Positions 58,544-64,000 of a DNA stretch of 64,000 nt are shown piece after piece. The position numbers and the translations under genes are program-made. Location: assembly GCA_049510975.1 (NCBI GenBank), contig JBEKYM010000009.1:53539-117538 (forward strand). The letters are read 5' to 3'. Within the stretch, counting starts at the first letter, position 1; each line of letters starts with the position of its first letter. This DNA comes from JAKACA01 sp049510975 (GTDB lineage Bacteria; Actinomycetota; Acidimicrobiia; Acidimicrobiales; Bog-793). The notes under the pieces are model-generated. The model was not told the DNA's origin. It saw nothing but the letters and a program-made list of their open reading frames with translations, and did not search any database.

Positions 58544-58886
58544 CTGCCGGCCGCAACCCGCCGTCGCCGGCGTGCCGGCGGGCGCGCCGGACCCGAGGAG
58601 GCTCGCCTGCGATATCGACGCCTTCGTCGCGCAGGCGCCGGGCGTGCTCGACCTCGTGTCCTGGCACGAGGCGTCCCGTCGAGGTGACGATCCGCCACCA
58701 CGGCAGATCGGACCCTCCCCGGGCGAGCAGGGTTCCCACGGCGCGGGCGGCTCCGGTGAAGCCGGCCTCGCGGGCGACCTCGCCGTAGGTCACGACGTCG
58801 CCCGCTTGCAAGGCTTGGATCACTCGCCGGACAGCGGGTGCGAAGGCGGTCGAGCCGGCGGCGGGGGAGGCGGGAGCGTCGTGCAT
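58512..58886 (-). CDS. Alkyltransferase-like (ATL) DNA-repair protein
   Basis: A 124-residue protein of the MGMT C-terminal fold. VTYGEVAREAGFTGAARAVG is the DNA-recognition helix, and the active-site PCHRV is replaced by PWWRIV, so the alkyl-accepting Cys is Trp. Such ATL proteins bind O6-alkylguanine and hand it to nucleotide excision repair. VPGHEVEHARRLRDEGVDI is the usual end; a basic tail of about 25 residues follows and overlaps the SGNH gene. ATG 58886 is natural. Confidence 0.9.
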   Translation of the reverse strand: MHDAPASPAAGSTAFAPAVRRVIQALQAGDVVTYGEVAREAGFTGAARAVGTLLARGGSDLPWWRIVTSTGRLVPGHEVEHARRLRDEGVDIAGEPPRVRRARRHAGDGGLRPAVRRPRGEVST

Positions 58887-58910
58887 GGCAGGTCGTGGTG
58901 CAGGGGTCCG

Positions 58911-58939
58911 GTGACGCCAAGCTAGTGCCGACCTAGATT
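58911..58939 (+). promoter_or_regulatory. Promoter GTGACG-17-TAGATT
   Basis: GTGACG (58911-58916) and TAGATT (58934-58939) are 17 bases apart. The leader is about 30 bases and carries GAGGAAGG seven bases before ATG 58976, so this gene is conventionally leadered. Confidence 0.5.
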
Positions 58940-58975
58940 GCCGGCTGTCGAAGCACGAACGAGGAAGGCCGACAC

Positions 58976-59617
58976 ATGCTCATCCATCGTTGGGACGCAG
59001 CTCGTGACGAAGCGGAATGGCGGGGTTTCGTGCACGCGCAGGGTTTCGGTCACTTGATCGCCGCCGGGAGCGAGCGTGAGTACCCGGTTGTGGTGCCGAC
59101 TCAATTCGCCCTCGTGGACGACGAGGGTGTCGACACGATCCTCATGCATCTCGCCCGCCCGAACCCGATCTGGGAGGCGCTCGCCGAGAACCCTCGCGTC
59201 GTCATGAGCGTGGCGGGCGACTGGGCGTTCATCCCGGCCTCCTGGAAAGCCGTAGGCGACGAGGATCCCGCCTATGGCATCCCGACGACGTACTACGCCG
59301 CCGTGCAGCTGTGCGGGACCGCCGTCGTCGTGAACGATCCCGAGGAGATCGCCGCCATCCTCCGGCGGCAGCTGGGCTCGCTTCCGATCGACGAAGGCCA
59401 GGTCGACCCGATCGAGCACGGCACCAAGCTCCGGACGATCCGAGGGCTGCGCATCGCCGTCGCCGAGGTCCGAGCCAAGTTCAAATACGGCGGCAACGTC
59501 GATGCCGAGCACCGCCTCGCAGTGGCCGAGCGGCTCCTCGAGCGCGGCGGTCCCGGCGATCGTGCCGCCGAGCACCACCTGATGGAACGATTGAACGCCG
59601 AGGAGTCCGCTTCCTGA
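58976..59617 (+). CDS. PaiB-like FMN-binding protein
   Basis: A 213-residue protein of the PaiB/FMN-binding split-barrel family. YPVVVPTQFALVDDEG, ILMHLARPNPIWEAL, VVMSVAGDWAFIPASW, GIPTTYYAAVQLCGTAVVV and IRGLRIAVAEVRAKFKYGGN are the conserved blocks. Bacillus PaiB was described as a negative regulator of sporulation genes, but many relatives bind FMN or haem. No PaiA acetyltransferase is adjacent. ATG 58976 has GAGGAAGG. It converges with the S9 peptidase gene. Confidence 0.87.
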   Translation: MLIHRWDAARDEAEWRGFVHAQGFGHLIAAGSEREYPVVVPTQFALVDDEGVDTILMHLARPNPIWEALAENPRVVMSVAGDWAFIPASWKAVGDEDPAYGIPTTYYAAVQLCGTAVVVNDPEEIAAILRRQLGSLPIDEGQVDPIEHGTKLRTIRGLRIAVAEVRAKFKYGGNVDAEHRLAVAERLLERGGPGDRAAEHHLMERLNAEESAS

Positions 59618-59620
59618 GGC

Positions 59621-61522
59621 TCAGGCGTCGGGGCCGAGCCAGCGGTCGTACCAGGCTCGCACCCGCCGGAGGATGTCGGCTTGATGAGCTCGCTCGCGCA
59701 CGCCATGAGGCTCGCGTGGATAGGTGACGAGCTCGACGGGGACGTCTCTGCCGCGGAGCGCTCGGTGGAGTCCGGTGCCCTGGGTCACCGGCACCCGCTC
59801 GTCGCCGGCGCCATGGAGGATGAGCACGGGAGTGGTGATCGCCTCGGCGTGCACGAGCGGCGACCGAGCGTCACCGTGGCGGCGGGACTTCTCCAGCCAC
59901 GGGATGCCGCCGGCCAGCGATGCCTCGAAGGACGGCACGTCGCTCGTGAGCGAGAGCATGCTCCAGTCGGTGACGCCGGCACCGACGACGGCGGCCTTGA
60001 ATCGGTCGGTCTGGGTGACCGCCCAAGCGCTCAAGAAACCCCCCTGGCTCCAACCACCGATCCCCAACCGCTCCGGGTCTGCGATGCCGCCCTCGACGGC
60101 GGCATCGACGGCGGCGAGGACGTCTCGCCACTCGGCGCCCCCCATGTCGCCCCGAACCGAGGCGGCGAAGGCCTGACCCCGACCGAGGCCGCCGCGGTAG
60201 TTGGGCATCAGGACGGCGTAGCCGCCCGATGCCAGCCACTGTCCCCAATCGAGGGGCCCGAGGTGCGGTTCCCGGCCGGAGCGCCCGTACGGCCCTCCGT
60301 GCGGGAGCACGATGGTCGGCCACGGCCCGGCACCGGCGGCCGGCGGCCGGATCACGATCCCGTCGAGCTGCCAGCCATCGGGGCTGGTGAAGCTGAAGTC
60401 CTCGGCGATGCCGAGGTCGACGGCCTTCAGGACGCTGTGGTGATCGGAGACCGGCTGAAGGCTCGACGTCGTCCCGATCCAGACTTCTCGGGGTCCTCGC
60501 CCGGCGCTCTGGGCAGTTGCAAGGATCGGACCTGGTGCGACGTCGAAACAGGCGACATCGCCGTCGGCTTCCCACAACACCTCGCGCTCGCCGGTCTCCG
60601 GGTGACACCACTCCAAGCGGGTCTCGAGGCCCTCAGCGAGGCGGATGATGACTCGGTTCTCGCCCGGGACGGTGTGGACCTCGACCGCACAAGCGGCCTC
60701 GTCCGGTGTCGGGCCGATCACCGCCGGCCTGCTGTCTGCTGTCGCCGGGACCGACCAGACCGTCCCCGCCGACACCCAGTTCCGCTCGTGATAGGCGACG
60801 AAGACGAGCCGGTGGCCGCCGGCCGCAAAACACACTTCGTCGGCCCCCGGCGCCACGCACACCCGCTGCGGCTCGTCGCGGGCGGCTGCGCTGACGAGAC
60901 AGATCCGCCCGTCGATGGCGGTATCGAGCTCGGGTGTCGGTCTGACGAGCACGGCGAGCGTGCTGCCGTCCGGTGACCAGTCGAAGGCGACGACGTGGCC
61001 ATCGCCGTAGTCGAACGGGGTGACCTCGCCGGAGGCGAGCTCGAGGCTCCAGAGTCGATGAGCCTGCCAGCGCTCTCCGAAGACATCGGCGTCGTCGCGG
61101 TCGCGCTCCCGCCGCTTGTCCTGTTCGTCGGGCTCGTCGGGGGCTGAGAAGGCGAGCTTGTGGCCGTCTGGCGACCAGGCGAAGGCCGAGATGGCGCGCT
61201 CCCGTACGAGCCGCGGCTCGGCCTCCCCGCCGTCGCTGGGCATGACGTAGAGGCCGGCCGTGCCCCGCTTTGCCCGGTCGGAGAGAAACGCCAACATCGT
61301 CCCGTCCGGCGACCACCGCGGCGTCGTGTCCTTCCCGCCGAAAGTCCAGCGCCGGCCGAGACCGCTGCTGCCGACGGCCGCCACCCAGATCGCGCTCTCC
61401 TCGTGCTCGCCCTCGGTTCCGTACGGCGCTGCCACCCAGGCTGCCCGGCGGCCGTCCGGCGACAACCGCACATCCAGCGGGTACCAGGACGTCGTCAGCA
61501 TCTCGATGGTCAGTTCGGTCAC
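59621..61522 (-). CDS. S9-family prolyl oligopeptidase/acylaminoacyl peptidase
   Basis: A 633-residue serine peptidase. Residues about 10-360 are a beta-propeller of WD40-like TolB repeats (LSPDGRRAAWVAAP, PRWSPDGTMLAFLSDR, FAWSPDGHKLAFSAPDE, FDWSPDGSTLAVL). About 370-633 is the hydrolase: oxyanion region VLPHGGPYGRSG, Ser in LGIGGWSQGGFLSAWA, Asp in LHGAGDERVPVTQG, and His in REPHGVRERAH. It would trim short peptides in the cytoplasm. No signal peptide is visible. GTG 61522 has AGGAGG ten bases upstream; ATG 61504 is the alternative. Confidence 0.92.
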   Translation of the reverse strand: MTELTIEMLTTSWYPLDVRLSPDGRRAAWVAAPYGTEGEHEESAIWVAAVGSSGLGRRWTFGGKDTTPRWSPDGTMLAFLSDRAKRGTAGLYVMPSDGGEAEPRLVRERAISAFAWSPDGHKLAFSAPDEPDEQDKRRERDRDDADVFGERWQAHRLWSLELASGEVTPFDYGDGHVVAFDWSPDGSTLAVLVRPTPELDTAIDGRICLVSAAARDEPQRVCVAPGADEVCFAAGGHRLVFVAYHERNWVSAGTVWSVPATADSRPAVIGPTPDEAACAVEVHTVPGENRVIIRLAEGLETRLEWCHPETGEREVLWEADGDVACFDVAPGPILATAQSAGRGPREVWIGTTSSLQPVSDHHSVLKAVDLGIAEDFSFTSPDGWQLDGIVIRPPAAGAGPWPTIVLPHGGPYGRSGREPHLGPLDWGQWLASGGYAVLMPNYRGGLGRGQAFAASVRGDMGGAEWRDVLAAVDAAVEGGIADPERLGIGGWSQGGFLSAWAVTQTDRFKAAVVGAGVTDWSMLSLTSDVPSFEASLAGGIPWLEKSRRHGDARSPLVHAEAITTPVLILHGAGDERVPVTQGTGLHRALRGRDVPVELVTYPREPHGVRERAHQADILRRVRAWYDRWLGPDA

Positions 61523-61635
61523 GGTGATGGTGCCTCCTGTTCTGCTTCGTATCCTGCCTCGAACCGCGAGCCGTTTCGTCGTTGACTCAGACGGCTCAGA
61601 CAGCCCACGGCTTCGGTCCGGCGCCGCAGAGCTGG

Positions 61636-61641
61636 CAGACT
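61636..61641 (+). promoter_or_regulatory. -10-like CAGACT, leaderless start for 61648
   Basis: CAGACT differs from TAGACT only in the first base and lies six bases before ATG 61648. It supports this start over an in-frame ATG at 61582. Confidence 0.35.
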
Positions 61642-61647
61642 CGCTGG

Positions 61648-62061
61648 ATGATCGCCGCAACGGACGCCACACCGGGACCTCTCTACAGCGGGGTTCCCTA
61701 CGACTATGCCTCCGTCGTCTCGGCCCAATCGGTCATCTTCACGGCCGGCGCCTGCCCGCTCGACTCCGAGGGCGTCGTGGTCGGTCGCGACAACCTGGCG
61801 GCACAGGCCAACGCCGCCTTCGACAACCTCTTGCTCGTGCTCGGCGACCATGGGGCCGGCGCCGAGCATCTCGTGCGCACGACCATCTACGTCGTCGGCG
61901 ACCAAGCCGATCTGGTGGCGGTCTGGAACGTTCTCGAAGCTCGCCTGGCACCTCACCGGCCGCCGAGCACGCTCCTCGGCGTTGCCGCCCTGGGCTACAC
62001 CCACCAGCTCGTCGAGATCGACGGAGTGGCGGCGCTGCCGCCGGCTGGCCCGCAGATCTAA
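61648..62061 (+). CDS. RidA-family enamine/imine deaminase
   Basis: A 137-residue RidA/YjgF-type protein, which hydrolyses reactive enamines formed by PLP enzymes. SVVSAQSVIFTAGACPLDSEG, VVGRDNLAAQANAAFDNLLLVL, EHLVRTTIYVVGDQADLVAVW, and the end STLLGVAALGYTHQLVEID fit the family; the Arg of LVRTTIYV is the catalytic arginine position. The ATG is set by the -10-like box and by family length; 22 upstream codons look spurious. It stands alone, converging with the methyltransferase gene. Confidence 0.9.
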   Translation: MIAATDATPGPLYSGVPYDYASVVSAQSVIFTAGACPLDSEGVVVGRDNLAAQANAAFDNLLLVLGDHGAGAEHLVRTTIYVVGDQADLVAVWNVLEARLAPHRPPSTLLGVAALGYTHQLVEIDGVAALPPAGPQI

Positions 62062-62103
62062 CCCGTTGCCGGGCGATCCTGCGTGCACTGCCACGAGGGT
62101 GGC

Positions 62104-62142
62104 GCGGTTCGCCGGCGCAGTTCGCCGGCGCGGTTCGCCGGC
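62104..62142. repeat. Three tandem 13-bp units GCGGTTCGCCGGC
   Basis: GCGGTTCGCCGGC at 62104-62116 and 62130-62142 flank GCAGTTCGCCGGC at 62117-62129. The array lies between the convergent RidA and methyltransferase genes and may act as a hairpin-forming terminator or simply be a slippage repeat. Confidence 0.7.
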
Positions 62143-62184
62143 GGGTGGGGGAGAAGGGGTGGGTTTCGCGGGCCGCCTCGATGC

Positions 62185-62973
62185 TCAACGGTGTCCTGGG
62201 CCTTGCGGCCACGTCGCCTCGATGCCCCGCACGTCCCCGTCCTCGTCGGCCCACACGTCGAGGTCCGAATAGCCCGCGTCGGCGAGCTCGGCGCGGACCG
62301 TCGACTCTTGTTCGCCACCAAGTTCGAGCAGCAGGGTGCCGCCGCCACGGAGGAACCTGCGGCTCTCGACCACGACGCGCCGGAGCAGGTCGGTACCCTC
62401 GAGGCCGCCGTCATAGGAGAGGGACGACTCGAAGTCCAAGGTGTCGCGCGGGAGTAGCCCCAGTGCCCCTGTCGGTACGTAGGGAACCACGGCGACGACG
62501 ACGTCGACGGCGCCGGCGAGGCCGTTCGGCAGCGGCGAGAAGAGGTCTCCGTGGAACGCCTGCACGCCGTTGGAGATGGCGCAGGCGACCGCACGCTCGT
62601 CGAGGTCGGATGCCAGCACCCGTGCCGCCGGGCGATGCGCAGCCAAGGTCTTTGCGATCGCCCCGCTGCCGGTGCACAGATCGATCGCCGTCCCATCGGC
62701 CGGCAAGCGTGCGACGGCGCGAAGTGCCAGCGGCTCGCTCTGCCAGCGCGGAACGTAGACGCCGGGATCGACCCGGATCGTCAGACCGCAGAACTCGGCG
62801 CTGCCGATGATCCACGCGAGCGGCTCTCCCGTGAGCCGACGATCGACCGATGTGGCCAGCAGGTCGACGTCGCCGCCCGCGTGAGCGAGCAGCTCGGCAG
62901 CCTCGTCGTCCGCAGCGACGAACCCGGCTTGCGAGAGTAAGGCCGTGAGGGCCGCTGGGTCGTGTCCCGACAT
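62185..62973 (-). CDS. PrmC-related methyltransferase (TIGR03704-like)
   Basis: A 262-residue SAM-dependent methyltransferase with a PrmC-like helical N-domain (AALTALLSQAGF, LTGEPLAWIIGSAEFCGL, VDPGVYVPRWQSEPLALR). The SAM site is AIDLCTGSGAIAKTLAAH. The catalytic NPPY of PrmC/HemK is changed to VVPY in VVVAVVPYVPTGALGLLP, so glutamine methylation of release factors is doubtful; it fits the PrmC-related family of uncertain substrate. ATG 62973 is natural. It is divergent from the crotonase gene. Confidence 0.87.
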   Translation of the reverse strand: MSGHDPAALTALLSQAGFVAADDEAAELLAHAGGDVDLLATSVDRRLTGEPLAWIIGSAEFCGLTIRVDPGVYVPRWQSEPLALRAVARLPADGTAIDLCTGSGAIAKTLAAHRPAARVLASDLDERAVACAISNGVQAFHGDLFSPLPNGLAGAVDVVVAVVPYVPTGALGLLPRDTLDFESSLSYDGGLEGTDLLRRVVVESRRFLRGGGTLLLELGGEQESTVRAELADAGYSDLDVWADEDGDVRGIEATWPQGPGHR

Positions 62974-63135
62974 AGGCCCATCCCAGCACGTGTCGCTTCT
63001 GCCAGTGCGACAGGCCGGCGGTCGTGAGTCTCGTCGCGGCGTGGGCCGCTCGGAGTCCATCATGCTGTTCCCTCCGCGGACCACTAGGTTTGCGAAGGGG
63101 TCGGTGCCAAGCCGCCCAGCGCTGTTGCGGCTGCT

Positions 63136-64000
63136 TTGCTGCACGAGGAGAAACGGACCATCGACAGAGCCCTCCGCATCGAGGATCACGGTCCCGTTCG
63201 CCATCTCGTCTTGTGCCGGACCGAGGAGTACAACACCATCACGGTGCTGTTGCGGGACGAGCTCGGGGCAGCCCTTGACGCCGCCGATGCCGACAATGGC
63301 GTCAAGGTCGTGCTCTTGCGGGCTGAAGGCCGTGCATTCTGCGCCGGCTTTGGCCTCGACTGGTCGACGGCGTCGCCCGGCAGCGCGGGTCCCGCGCCCG
63401 CACGAGCCTGGGACAGCGTCGCCGACGTGAGGATGATCAGCACGTTCGGCAACACGTTCGCCAAGCTGCACTCGATCTCCAAGCCGACGCTGGCCGCTGT
63501 CCAGGGCTGGTGCATCGCCGGCGGCACCGACATGGTCCTCAACTGCGACCTCATCGTGGCGGGGGAGTCTGCCCGGTTCGGTTACCCGCCCGCTCGTGTC
63601 TGGGGTGTGCCGGAGGCGCCGTGGTTGTGGGTGGCGCGGCTGGGGCTCGAACGGGCCAAGCGCTACCTCTTCACTGGTGACGAGCTCACTGGGGCGGAGG
63701 CGGCGGAGGTCGGGATGATCCTCGAGTGCGTTCCCGACGCTGAACTGGCCGAGCGCGCCGAGGCGCTCGCGCGGCGCATGGCCTTGCTCCCGCTCAACCA
63801 ACTGCAGATGATGAAGTGGATGCTCAACGACGTCGCCCGGCAGCAGTACCAGCCGGACACGAGCCGGCTGCTCGGGTTCGTCTTCGACGGCGTGGCCCGC
63901 CACACCGAGGAAGGCCTGGCTTTCGTCGCCAGAGCCCAAGAGGTGGGCTGGCGAGAGGCGGTCCGCGAGCGGGACCGTCCGTTCGGGGACTACGGCGAGC
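63136..64000 (+). CDS. Enoyl-CoA hydratase/isomerase (crotonase), cut by the right edge
   Basis: At least 288 codons of a crotonase-fold protein. VLLRAEGRAFCAGFGLDW carries the first oxyanion position, LAAVQGWCIAGGTDMVLNCDL the second (AGG), and FGYPPARVWGVPEAPWLW the active-site loop. It belongs to the long branch with extra C-terminal residues (RERDRPFGDYGE). The start is unclear: an in-frame TAG lies at 63085 and no ATG or GTG follows in frame before the domain, so I give TTG 63136. GAGGAG at 63145 is nine bases before an ATC, which might be a rare non-AUG start. Confidence 0.8.
   Translation, partial: MLHEEKRTIDRALRIEDHGPVRHLVLCRTEEYNTITVLLRDELGAALDAADADNGVKVVLLRAEGRAFCAGFGLDWSTASPGSAGPAPARAWDSVADVRMISTFGNTFAKLHSISKPTLAAVQGWCIAGGTDMVLNCDLIVAGESARFGYPPARVWGVPEAPWLWVARLGLERAKRYLFTGDELTGAEAAEVGMILECVPDAELAERAEALARRMALLPLNQLQMMKWMLNDVARQQYQPDTSRLLGFVFDGVARHTEEGLAFVARAQEVGWREAVRERDRPFGDYGE

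Noticed and set aside
62104..62142. CRISPR-like array
   Set aside because: Three directly abutting 13-bp units without spacers are a simple tandem repeat.
1..64000. tRNA or rRNA genes
   Set aside because: No cloverleaf with the T-loop GTTCRANNC and flanking stems, and no rRNA conserved blocks, were noticed on either strand by eye; a tRNAscan or Infernal run would settle it.

Overview
The window is GC-rich, densely coding bacterial chromosome with many GTG starts, frequent 4-bp stop/start overlaps (ATGA or GTGA) and almost no AT-rich DNA outside promoter -10 boxes. The block gcvH, FHA protein, MerR, DUF151 protein, MerR (36.9-41.1 kb) matches the mycobacterial order Rv1826-Rv1830. Together with a WS/DGAT acyltransferase, F420/FMN-type luciferase-like enzymes and a LigC-type DNA ligase, this points to an actinobacterium. 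The split two-subunit glycine decarboxylase and the style of the envelope genes make Acidimicrobiia my best guess, but that is inference. I saw no rRNA, tRNA, CRISPR array or intact mobile element.

Layout. From 0 to 26.1 kb is an exopolysaccharide/envelope region. It holds a chain-length-type protein, an O-antigen polymerase-like protein, several glycosyltransferases, a large secreted beta-propeller/lectin protein, a flippase fused to two alpha/beta-hydrolase domains, a secreted TIM-barrel-like protein, and a GT2-WecG fusion. Embedded in it at 17-24.3 kb is a compact biosynthetic-looking cluster. Its minus-strand operon encodes an FAD/NAD(P)-binding protein, an ATP-grasp ligase, a MetA-type homoserine acyltransferase and MetY. 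Opposite it lie a stand-alone acyl carrier protein and an SsuD-like flavin monooxygenase. I see this as the best candidate for an undescribed pathway, probably around a sulfur amino acid. From 26 to 28.7 kb are small secreted and zinc-ribbon proteins and a GAF-GGDEF protein.

From 28.8 to 33.6 kb a tight operon (glutamine synthetase-like, aldehyde dehydrogenase, SDR, PuuD-like amidotransferase, flavodoxin-like) looks like gamma-glutamylated amine catabolism. From 33.7 to 36.8 kb are a CDP-alcohol phosphatidyltransferase and a nucleotidyltransferase-phosphomannomutase fusion. From 36.9 to 45.6 kb is the glycine cleavage/FHA/MerR block, with gcvT, gcvPA and gcvPB in one overlapping run. From 45.6 to 64 kb are housekeeping and accessory genes: membrane proteins, LigC, SDR, M48 protease, PAS-GGDEF, MFS, MOSC, PhyH, lipase-like hydrolase, WS/DGAT, CapA-like, SGNH hydrolase, alkyltransferase-like protein, PaiB-like, S9 peptidase, RidA, a PrmC-related methyltransferase and a right-edge crotonase.

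A recurring theme is leaderless expression. At about ten genes a TANNNT -10 box ends 5-7 bases before the start codon, so the transcript would begin at or next to the start codon. I used this to choose several starts that differ from the longest reading frame.
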